NCBI GenBank assembly: GCA_937891325.1
Contig: CALAFU010000272.1
Location: forward strand, 1-6,721
Direction: 5' to 3'
Length of the DNA stretch: 6,721 nt
Source: an uncultured Candidatus Melainabacteria bacterium
GTDB lineage: Bacteria > Cyanobacteriota > Vampirovibrionia > Gastranaerophilales > Gastranaerophilaceae
The number at the start of each line of letters is the position of its first letter. Position 1 is the stretch's first letter. Below, piece by piece: positions 1 to 4,876 of the stretch. The position numbers and the translations under genes are program-made. The notes under the pieces were generated by a model. That model was not told the origin of the DNA. It searched no databases and saw only the letters and a program-made list of their open reading frames with translations.

Positions 1-24
1 TAAAGCCTCATAGCCTTAATTTTC

Positions 25-102
25 TGTCATTCCGAACTTGTTTCGGAATCGCATTGTTCTTCCGGAGAGTCTTTGCGACCCTGAAACTAGTTCAGGGTGA
101 CA
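25..102. repeat. Composite palindromic repeat, copy 1
   Basis: The copy starts TGTCA and ends TGACA. Inside are two hairpins: ATTCCGAA (29-36) pairing with TTCGGAAT (42-49), and ACCCTGAA (78-85) pairing with TTCAGGGT (91-98), each 8 bp with a 5-base loop. It belongs to the family found up to position 3885. The order here, TTC-type hairpin first and CCC-type second, matches the array at 3648-3885 and is opposite to that at 2308-2546. The linker between hairpins is longer than in most copies. Confidence 0.85.
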
Positions 103-125
103 TAAGGTTGAGTATTCAGTTTTCA

Positions 126-151
126 TGTCATACCGCGCTTGTTGCGGTATC
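126..151. repeat. Half copy of the palindromic repeat
   Basis: TGTCA is followed by a hairpin with arms ATACCGC (130-136) and GCGGTAT (144-150). The loop contains CTTGTT, as in the other TTC-type hairpins, but the arm sequence has changed on both sides so that pairing is kept. No second, CCC-type hairpin follows. The copy begins 24 bases after the end of copy 1. Confidence 0.7.
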
Positions 152-184
152 TATTGAATTGTCCGAGTGTGTATTACACCCTTT

Positions 185-279
185 TGTCATGCTGAAGCGT
201 TAAATTTATGCATTGTGTGTATAGCGTTGTTATTCAGCATCTCATGTTGTAGAGATTCTGAAACAAGTTCAGAATGACA
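185..279. repeat. Divergent palindromic repeat copy
   Basis: The copy has TGTCA and TGACA ends. The first inverted pair is ATGCTGAA (189-196) and TTCAGCAT (233-240), separated by 36 bases, as if something had been inserted in the loop. The second is a standard hairpin, ATTCTGAA (255-262) and TTCAGAAT (268-275). The first pair again differs from the family by matched changes in both arms. Confidence 0.7.
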
Positions 280-307
280 TAAAAGCTATTGTCAAACCTA
301 ATATAAC

Positions 308-338
308 ACCAGCGCCAGCGGTTCCCGCTGGCGCTGGT
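308..338 (-). terminator. Strong GC-rich hairpin after the first pilin gene, probable terminator
   Basis: A perfect 14-bp inverted repeat (308-321 with 325-338) has a 3-base loop. One arm reads ACCAGCGCCAGCGG. It lies about 20 bases past the stop codon of the minus-strand gene ending at 357, where a terminator is expected, and is far more GC-rich than its surroundings. Read on the minus strand, the bases after the stem are only moderately U-rich (GTTATATTAG), so it may instead protect the mRNA 3' end. It is unrelated in sequence to the palindromic repeat family. Confidence 0.6.
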
Positions 339-356
339 AGTCTATAACTCTTAAAA

Positions 357-1706
357 CTAATATTTAAAACAAGTATTCTTGGTGCTAGATTTTGGAATCT
401 TATCGAATTTGTTTACTTTTTGATATCTAAGGAACGAACAAGCGATAGGGTCGATTTTAGCGTTGCTTGCATTTGATACAAGAGGTGTGATTCTACCGCT
501 GTTAGTAAGCTCAAGTATGAACATGTTTGGACGAGTACAAGTTCTAGAGTTGTAAGAACAAGAGTTTGCATCAGCCCCGTCAAGATATACAGTTATGTAT
601 GTTTTAGCATCTACGTTACCACCAGCCTCATATTCACCAAAGTGGTCTTCAATTTCCCAATAGATACCATCAGCAGTTTTTGCGGTGTAAACGTCAACCC
701 CGTTTCTTTGACCACTAGCTTTACCGTGAGATAATGGGTTAAGTCTAGTGATGAAGGCTTCTGCAAACTTATAGTGATCCTCACCTTGTATGTCGAAGAA
801 ACCAAGTGTGTTTCCAGGGATAGGGTTAGAGTTCAAGTCAAATGTGTAATCTATTACAGTGTTAGCCGATGAGCTAGAGCTAGACGAACTGCTAGAGCTT
901 GATGACGAACTAGACGAACTACTAGACGAAGACGAGCTAGAGCTAGACGAACTGCTTGAGCTTGATGAACTACATTGTGGATCTTGTGAACGCCAAATAC
1001 CTATTCTAGATTTGCTTCCAGAAGCTCCATATGCTGTTGAACAGTCATCAGCAACGCAGAATACGATGCTTGCAGATGAGCTTGTAGCCCCATCTAGACA
1101 CTTTGAAAATCTGTGAAATCCGGTAGGACAAGACACTCTACAAGTGTTTTCAGAGCTAGAACTGCCTGACTCTTGTAATGTATTACACTTATATTCAAAC
1201 ATGCCTGTACATCTCATGCCCGCTTTGTAACCATCAGAAGTTGATGATAGGTTACACGTACAGTCCAAAGTTCCACTGCTACCTGTGCCTAAAGTACCTG
1301 TTTTAAAAGTTGTTGTGTCATCAGGACAATCACTACCTGTAATATAATAATACATGCAGGTGTTCATGCTTGTCATAGGTGTATTCCAATCTACACCAAG
1401 AGATAATGTTTTCATTAAATTGAATGAAAACGGTGAGTCACTTTTAGCATTTAGCTGAGCTAAAAGTCTTGAACCGTCTGATTTGTAAGCAACTTCCATT
1501 GGGTCAGTTGCGTTTGGGTACAACTCTTTGTCGTAATACATATTTTGTATAATGTCTTGAGTTGTTTTATATGCCTTTTTGAACATTACAACTTCAGGGT
1601 CTGGTTTTGCGTTTTGTACCGCAAGAACAGATAGTGTCGCGATTACAGCGATAATCCCTAAAACGATAAGTGCTTCTGACATTGTGAAGGCTTTTCTTAT
1701 GTTCAT
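357..1706 (-). CDS. Type IV pilin/pseudopilin-like protein with a 35-serine linker
   Basis: The 449-residue protein starts with a class III (prepilin peptidase) signal. Leader MNIRKA precedes the expected cut between A6 and F7, with glutamate at mature position +5 (E11) and a hydrophobic helix at about 10-30. It should therefore be processed at the inner membrane and assembled in, or anchored through, a type IV pilus or type II secretion-like apparatus. Residues about 110-245 are cysteine-rich (12 Cys by my count), followed by an unbroken serine run at 246-280. A C-terminal domain (281-449) has four more Cys and a KTADGIYW motif at 343-350. The second pilin-like protein (2560-3966) shares that motif and the strands after it. 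The start is supported by AAGGAG seven bases upstream. The protein is much longer than typical major pilins, so a minor pilin or adhesin-like role is likelier. Substrate or partner unknown. Confidence 0.85.
   Translation of the reverse strand: MNIRKAFTMSEALIVLGIIAVIATLSVLAVQNAKPDPEVVMFKKAYKTTQDIIQNMYYDKELYPNATDPMEVAYKSDGSRLLAQLNAKSDSPFSFNLMKTLSLGVDWNTPMTSMNTCMYYYITGSDCPDDTTTFKTGTLGTGSSGTLDCTCNLSSTSDGYKAGMRCTGMFEYKCNTLQESGSSSSENTCRVSCPTGFHRFSKCLDGATSSSASIVFCVADDCSTAYGASGSKSRIGIWRSQDPQCSSSSSSSSSSSSSSSSSSSSSSSSSSSSSSSSSSSANTVIDYTFDLNSNPIPGNTLGFFDIQGEDHYKFAEAFITRLNPLSHGKASGQRNGVDVYTAKTADGIYWEIEDHFGEYEAGGNVDAKTYITVYLDGADANSCSYNSRTCTRPNMFILELTNSGRITPLVSNASNAKIDPIACSFLRYQKVNKFDKIPKSSTKNTCFKY
867..971 (-). 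repeat. Poly-serine tract with internal 63-bp offset repeat
   Basis: All 35 codons encode serine, using five of the six serine codons (TCT, TCA, TCG, AGC, AGT; no TCC). Positions 871-905 and 934-968 match with a single mismatch, an offset of 63 bp or 21 codons. This points to growth by unequal duplication rather than simple codon slippage. The tract separates the cysteine-rich half of the pilin-like protein from its C-terminal domain and probably forms a flexible linker. Confidence 0.9.
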
Positions 1707-1740
1707 ACGTGTTCTCCTTATTTTGTTTGTTTCTGTTGCT

Positions 1741-1769
1741 ATTATGTATTGTTTGAGTCAATAAGTCAA
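1741..1769 (-). promoter_or_regulatory. Candidate sigma-70-type promoter for the first pilin gene
   Basis: Read on the minus strand, TTGACT (1764-1769) and CATAAT (1741-1746) are separated by 17 bases. The -10 lies about 35 bases upstream of the start codon at 1706. TTATTGAC occurs twice in tandem over the -35 area, which could be a regulator site or chance. Confidence 0.5.
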
Positions 1770-1861
1770 TAAGGGTTAAGTGGATAAGTCGAATTATTAT
1801 TAAATTGTCATTTTAATTATAAATGAACTTATCGTCTTAAAGCCTTATAGCCTTAGTGTTC

Positions 1862-1923
1862 TGTCTTTCCGATCTCGTTTCAGAATCTCTTTTCCGAGAC
1901 CCTGAACTAAATTCAGGGTGACA
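1862..1923. repeat. Palindromic repeat copy, first hairpin decayed
   Basis: The copy opens with TGTC and ends in TGACA. The second hairpin is intact (ACCCTGAA pairing with TTCAGGGT, ending in the TGACA). The first hairpin is degraded, reading TTTCCGATCT on one side and TTTCAGAAT on the other. The bases in front of it (from 1838) match the start of the window, so it shares an extended flank with copy 1. Confidence 0.75.
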
Positions 1924-1951
1924 TAATGTTTAGTTTTGCTTTTTGATGTCC

Positions 1952-2005
1952 TGTCATTCCGAACTTGCGTTCTACTTTCCGTCATTCTGAACTCGTTTCA
2001 GAATC
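1952..2005. repeat. Repeat remnant plus half repeat abutting the nuclease gene
   Basis: Positions 1952-1969 hold the first arm only (TGTCATTCCGAACTTGCG). Positions 1981-2005 hold a complete TTC-type hairpin, with arms ATTCTGAA and TTCAGAAT, but no second hairpin of the CCC type. The hairpin ends one base before the stop codon (2007-2009) of the GIY-YIG gene, so the repeat forms that gene's immediate downstream boundary. Confidence 0.75.
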
Positions 2006-2006
2006 T

Positions 2007-2294
2007 CTAGAAATCTTCCGACAAATCTCTAAATGTCGGGTTAAGCCCTTTTATAAGATTGATTTTCCAATCTCGATGCCACCGTTTGAGTTGTTTTTCT
2101 CGGTTCAAAGCATCCTCAACAAGTGGCGTGCTTTCAACGTAGACTAGTTTATTCAATTTGTATTTTGACGTAAAGCCTTCGATAGCTTTGGTTTTGTGTT
2201 CCATTACTCTTCGTTTTATGTCATTGGTAATACCAATGTAAAAAGTTGAGTTGGTTTTGTTTGTAAGAATGTATACGTAATATTCTTTTTGCAT
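2007..2294 (-). CDS. Single-domain GIY-YIG nuclease family protein
   Basis: The 95-residue protein is essentially one GIY-YIG domain, the usual length for the small COG2827/UPF0213-like group. The two short strands are YVYILTN (6-12) and FYIG (18-21). They are followed by TNDIKRR, with the probable catalytic arginine at 28 or 29, then EHK (32-34), and REKQLKRW (65-72), whose E66 fits the metal-binding glutamate. The family includes DNA-cleaving enzymes, but the cellular role of these stand-alone proteins is mostly unknown. There is no good Shine-Dalgarno before the ATG. Instead a repeat hairpin starts 13 bases upstream, and another repeat ends one base past the stop. The gene thus sits in a slot between repeat copies, suggesting it moves with them or acts on them (inference). 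It could be translated from the second pilin's transcript. Confidence 0.88.
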   Translation of the reverse strand: MQKEYYVYILTNKTNSTFYIGITNDIKRRVMEHKTKAIEGFTSKYKLNKLVYVESTPLVEDALNREKQLKRWHRDWKINLIKGLNPTFRDLSEDF

Positions 2295-2307
2295 ATTTTG
2301 TATTTTC

Positions 2308-2546
2308 TGTCACCCTGAATTTATTTCAGGGTCTCTGTTTTTCCGAGATTCTGAAACGAGTTCAGAATGACATAAGGTTTTGTGTTTTCCTTTCCGTCAC
2401 CCTGAATTTATTTCAGGGTCTCTGTTTTTTCGAGATTCTGAACCAAGTTCAGAATGACATAAGGTTTTGTGTTTTTCTTTCCGTCACTCTGGATTTATTT
2501 CAGGGTCTCTATTTTTCCGAGATTCTGAAACGAGTTCAGAATGACA
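2308..2546. repeat. Three tandem palindromic repeats, 87-bp period, orientation A
   Basis: The units are 2308-2372, 2395-2459 and 2482-2546, each 65 bases, joined by nearly identical 22-base spacers (TAAGGTTTTGTG...). The period is exactly 87 bp. In each unit the CCC-type hairpin comes first and the TTC-type second, ending TGACA. This is the reverse of the order in the array at 3648-3885. The third unit is the most diverged (CTCTGGATTT in place of CCCTGAATTT). The array fills the gap between the second pilin's stop and the nuclease start, so it would be transcribed as a string of hairpins in a shared message. Confidence 0.92.
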
Positions 2547-2559
2547 TTAAGATTAAATT

Positions 2560-3966
2560 TTACTGTCTTGATTGTAAGTATCTCTGAGCAACAACATCAT
2601 CGTTAGGAACTGTAACCTGACCGTTTGCGCGTACTGTAAACGTGAATCGGTCTGGAGTCTTCACTTCGTTTGGATTGCTTGGGTTGTAAGCCTTGTTAGG
2701 ATTTTTGCTACCGTTGATATCAACCAGAATTGTTGCAGTTGAGTTTACGTTGCTTGCGCTGAACCCGTCTGTAACAGTCCAATCCATACCGTCAGCAGTT
2801 TTAAATGTGCAAACATTGTTGGTGCAAGAAATATCTTTTCCTGAAGGTTGCATTGTGTGTGCAAATAAGTATGCGAATTTGTTTGTTGCAGTATATTTTC
2901 CTGTATCTCTTGTTGGTACACTTCTATCAGTCAATACAGCTGATGCAGGCGTAATTGTAACATTACCAGCAGTTTTTGTTTCACCTGCAGAACCTATGTT
3001 TGGCAATACAGAATCAGTATGACTATTGCCAGCAGGTTTTAGAGTTTCGCCACCGCCTGTTGTACCGGTATCTGTTGTATTTGGCAATGTAAAAGTTGCT
3101 GTTATTGGTATGAATGTAGTTGTTGTCTTAGGACAATCTGTTGTCCTAACAAAATCAATAATTCCATCTGAATTTGTTGTTTCAATAGGATTACCATTAG
3201 CATCTGTTTTCATACAATATTTTTCGTAAGTTCCGGTAATACTGCCGGTAAAACTGCCGGTAAAACCGCCAGTTAAACCTCCACCTGTAGTTCCCCAAAT
3301 TGTACAATCTAGTCCGCTATCTGTTATTGCATTAGTAAGGTCAGGTGTAAATAATGCTAATTGAACTTGTCTTCTAACTGCAAATAAAAGATTTTCTCTA
3401 TATCTTAAATCTGCTGACTTTAGTGGTGGGTAAGCAACAGCATCGTTTGCAATTTCTGCAACAGCTTCAAGAGTTGCTCTATGTGCTTTTTGCAATAACA
3501 TTTTATCTTTGTTTGGTTTTAAACCTGACAAAGATACCAAGGTGATTACTGCGATTACACCAACAATCGCCATCATGATTAATGATTCTGATAGCGTGAA
3601 GGCTTTGCGTGCACCGACTAGTTCTGTTTTTTCTTGTACAAAAGCGCTGTCATTCTGAACTTGTTTCAGAATCTCACGGTTTAGAGACCCTGAAATAAAT
3701 TCAGGGTGACATAGAGAATTATTGTCTAACATATTGTCATTCTGAACTTGTTTCAGAATCTCACGGTTTAGAGACCCTGAACTAAATTCAGGGTGACATA
3801 GAGAATTATTGTCTAACATATTGTCATTCTGAACTTGGTTCAGAATCTCTTCTTCTTGAGACTTTGAAATAAATTCAGAGTCGCATAAAGAATCAACAAA
3901 ATTATTGTCATTAATACCATTATCAAAAGCAATAGAAAATGCTTCCAAGTCTTTAGTCATATCCAT
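2560..3966 (-). CDS. Type IV pilin/pseudopilin-like protein with repeat-derived long leader
   Basis: With the start at 3966 the protein has 468 residues. AAAGGAG lies five bases before this ATG, and the best promoter lies between it and the longer open frame to 4044, so I chose 3966. The prepilin signal, ARKA then FTLSESL and a hydrophobic helix, is not at the N-terminus. The expected cut is after A122, with F123 at +1 and E127 at +5. The 122-residue leader consists mostly of three in-frame copies of the genomic repeat, translated as CHPEFISGSLNREILKQVQN-like peptides 29 residues apart. The mature part has a TGSF/TGGF repeat near 226-245 and a C-terminal region with KTADGMDW (389-396), like the other pilin here. 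Such a leader is far longer than usual. Processing by prepilin peptidase is plausible but uncertain, and use of an undetected internal start is possible. Confidence 0.8.
   Translation of the reverse strand: MDMTKDLEAFSIAFDNGINDNNFVDSLCDSEFISKSQEEEILNQVQNDNMLDNNSLCHPEFSSGSLNREILKQVQNDNMLDNNSLCHPEFISGSLNREILKQVQNDSAFVQEKTELVGARKAFTLSESLIMMAIVGVIAVITLVSLSGLKPNKDKMLLQKAHRATLEAVAEIANDAVAYPPLKSADLRYRENLLFAVRRQVQLALFTPDLTNAITDSGLDCTIWGTTGGGLTGGFTGSFTGSITGTYEKYCMKTDANGNPIETTNSDGIIDFVRTTDCPKTTTTFIPITATFTLPNTTDTGTTGGGETLKPAGNSHTDSVLPNIGSAGETKTAGNVTITPASAVLTDRSVPTRDTGKYTATNKFAYLFAHTMQPSGKDISCTNNVCTFKTADGMDWTVTDGFSASNVNSTATILVDINGSKNPNKAYNPSNPNEVKTPDRFTFTVRANGQVTVPNDDVVAQRYLQSRQ
3229..3288 (-). repeat. 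12-bp tandem repeat coding TGSF-type units
   Basis: On the plus strand ACTGCCGGTAAA occurs twice exactly (3241-3264), flanked by diverged 12-base units on both sides (3229-3240, 3265-3276, 3277-3288). It encodes LTGGFTGSFTGSITGTY in the second pilin-like protein. As the unit is four codons long, copy number can change without breaking the frame. Confidence 0.8.
3648..3885. repeat. Three tandem palindromic repeats inside the pilin leader, 87-bp period, orientation B
   Basis: The units are 3648-3711, 3735-3798 and 3822-3885, each 64 bases with 23-base spacers. The first two 87-bp periods are almost identical, differing at GAAATAAATT versus GAACTAAATT. The third is clearly diverged, with TGACA replaced by TCGCA. 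The TTC-type hairpin comes first and the CCC-type second. The array lies entirely within the second pilin's frame. The period of 29 codons preserves that frame, so all three copies are read as protein. Confidence 0.92.
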
Positions 3967-3978
3967 AAGCACTCCTTT
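3964..3978 (-). promoter_or_regulatory. Ribosome binding site deciding the second pilin's start
   Basis: Read on the minus strand, AAAGGAG is followed by TGCTT and then ATGGATATG. This is the only strong Shine-Dalgarno in the 5' part of the frame. It places the start at 3966 rather than at the earlier in-frame ATG at 4044, and rather than just before the prepilin motif, where I see no in-frame ATG or GTG. Confidence 0.8.
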
Positions 3979-4014
3979 TATTCTTAAAAAATTATATTCC
4001 GTAATTATCCTACC

Positions 4015-4044
4015 ATTATAACACATGTAGCCATGGACTTGCAA
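4015..4044 (-). promoter_or_regulatory. Candidate promoter for the second pilin gene
   Basis: On the minus strand the -10 is a perfect TATAAT (4015-4020) and the -35 is TTGCAA (4039-4044), 18 bases apart. Transcription would begin around 4008, leaving a leader of about 40 bases before the ATG at 3966. The -35 overlaps that of the opposite promoter. Confidence 0.6.
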
Positions 4045-4067
4045 TATTTTTGGTTTTGTGTTAATAT
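4039..4067 (+). promoter_or_regulatory. Candidate divergent promoter for the lytic transglycosylase gene
   Basis: TTGCAA (4039-4044) and TAATAT (4062-4067) are 17 bases apart. The -35 is palindromic and is the same hexamer used by the minus-strand promoter. Transcription would start near 4074, giving an untranslated leader of about 80 bases before the ATG at 4157. Confidence 0.5.
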
Positions 4068-4089
4068 ATATTTACACACAGGGCATGGG

Positions 4090-4110
4090 TGTACAGAGTA
4101 CATTTTTTCT
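4090..4110 (+). promoter_or_regulatory. Small dyad followed by a T-run in the transglycosylase leader
   Basis: TGTACAGAGTACA (4090-4102) is a perfect 5-bp inverted repeat with a 3-base centre, followed directly by TTTTTTCTT. It could be an operator half-site pair or a weak attenuator. The stem is too short and AT-rich for a confident terminator. Confidence 0.3.
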
Positions 4111-4156
4111 TGATTAACCATGACCGTACAATTTACCAACACACTAGGAAATTTTT

Positions 4157-4810
4157 ATGATTAAAAAAACAGCAATACTCACTATTACAATAGTGCTAAT
4201 GTTCTGTCAAAGTGTTCTAGCTTCAAACGTAAGCGAAAATGAAGTAAAAGCAACAATCGTAAAACACTCAATAGATTTAGGTATTGAACCTGCTTTAGCA
4301 TTAAGCATCGCTAAAACAGAATCTAAATTCAGACACAATGTAAGAAGCCCTTACGGCGCAGTAGGCGTTTTCCAACTTATGCCTTCTACTGCTCAAAGAT
4401 TAGGAGTTAATCCGTATTATCTTAGCGATAATATCAGGGGCGGTTTGATGTACTACAAAATGATGTACAAAATGTTTGGCTCAACTGAGCTTGCTCTTGC
4501 TGCTTACAACGCAGGACCTGTTGCAGTTGCTAGACAAAAATCCGTTCCGGCTTCAAGCAGACAGTTCGTTAACTCAATCATGTCAGATTATCACTATTAC
4601 AAGAAAAATCCTGACCAAGCTATAATTCAAGCAGCTAGAAAAGCTCCTAAAGCTAACCACCAATTACCAAAACCAAAAACATCTATGAAGCCTGCTATTT
4701 CGACTTCACCTGTTTCTATCAACGGTGGTAAAGACGCAGGACTTGCTAAGCATACAACTAAGATGATTGACGTTTCAGCAACAAAAGCAGTTAAAGACTC
4801 TCTAATTTAA
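4157..4810 (+). CDS. Secreted SLT-type lytic transglycosylase
   Basis: The 217-residue protein begins with a signal peptide: lysines at 3-4, a hydrophobic stretch to about 20, and a likely cut after VLA near residue 22. The catalytic domain (about 27-140) carries the hallmarks of the Slt/MltE-like GH23 fold: catalytic glutamate E55 in AKTESKF, SPYGAVGVFQLMP (64-76) and AYNAGP (116-121). It should cleave the glycan strand of peptidoglycan in the periplasm by the non-hydrolytic lytic mechanism. The last 70 residues are Lys/Ser/Pro-rich and look disordered, with no wall-binding motif that I recognise. AGGAA precedes the ATG. It is transcribed divergently from the second pilin-like gene, possibly from overlapping promoters. 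A role in opening the wall for a pilus or secretion machine is conceivable, but housekeeping is equally possible. Confidence 0.93.
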   Translation: MIKKTAILTITIVLMFCQSVLASNVSENEVKATIVKHSIDLGIEPALALSIAKTESKFRHNVRSPYGAVGVFQLMPSTAQRLGVNPYYLSDNIRGGLMYYKMMYKMFGSTELALAAYNAGPVAVARQKSVPASSRQFVNSIMSDYHYYKKNPDQAIIQAARKAPKANHQLPKPKTSMKPAISTSPVSINGGKDAGLAKHTTKMIDVSATKAVKDSLI

Positions 4811-4833
4811 CAAAAATTTACGTTACTTTTTAT

Positions 4834-4863
4834 TTGGTTTAAGTTACAATTAACCTAAACCAA
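4834..4863. promoter_or_regulatory. Palindromic operator candidate over the nrtR-like promoter
   Basis: The left arm TTGGTTTAAGTTA (4834-4846) and right arm TAACCTAAACCAA (4851-4863) pair at 12 of 13 positions around a 4-base centre. A likely -10, TACAAT (4845-4850), sits at the centre, and the Shine-Dalgarno follows almost at once. A protein bound here would block the promoter of the gene starting at 4877, which encodes a DNA-binding regulator. NrtR proteins are known to bind palindromes of about 21 bp, so autoregulation is a reasonable inference. Confidence 0.6.
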
Positions 4864-4876
4864 GCAAGAGGAATAA

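Larger units (their letters stand above)
1..356. other. Non-coding repeat-rich stretch
   Basis: I see no credible gene here. The stretch holds three copies or part-copies of the palindromic repeat (25-102, 126-151, 185-279) and the hairpin at 308-338. Its first 50 bases resemble 1838-1887, including a segment TAAAGCCT..TAGCCTTA just outside the repeat proper. Confidence 0.7.
1707..2006. other. Intergenic stretch with promoter and repeats
   Basis: No gene is supported. The right-hand strand of evidence is one promoter (1741-1769) for the first pilin gene, a full palindromic repeat (1862-1923), a repeat remnant (1952-1969) and a half repeat (1981-2005). An open frame on the plus strand at 1965-2147 is the complement of the repeats and of the nuclease gene. 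Confidence 0.7.

Noticed and set aside
859..1116. Plus-strand open frame rich in Leu, Glu and Asp
   Set aside because: It is the complement of the poly-serine tract, which contains no stops in that frame. It has no ribosome binding site and its composition is explained by the opposite strand.
2018..2039. Inverted repeat CCGACA/TGTCGG at the end of the nuclease gene
   Set aside because: It has six-base arms ten bases apart within coding sequence, not shared by other repeat copies, and may be chance.
1965..2147. Plus-strand open frame with an HSELVSESLE-like start
   Set aside because: It is a read of the palindromic repeat running into the antisense of the GIY-YIG gene.
2693..3229. Two plus-strand open frames with hydrophobic Val-rich products
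   Set aside because: Both are antisense to the second pilin gene, whose Thr/Asn-rich codons read as Val/Leu/Ile in reverse. They have no start signals.
2308..3885. CRISPR arrays, because of the regular spacing
   Set aside because: Here the repeated unit is long (64-65 bp) and doubly palindromic. The spacers within an array are nearly identical to each other, and no cas gene is present. This is tandem duplication of an 87-bp block.
3967..4044. N-terminal extension of the second pilin to the ATG at 4044
   Set aside because: It would begin upstream of the likely promoter and lacks a Shine-Dalgarno, whereas the ATG at 3966 has a strong one.
4120..4164. Fourteen-codon upstream frame overlapping the transglycosylase start
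   Set aside because: It has no ribosome binding site and nothing distinctive in its sequence. A chance ATG is the simpler explanation.
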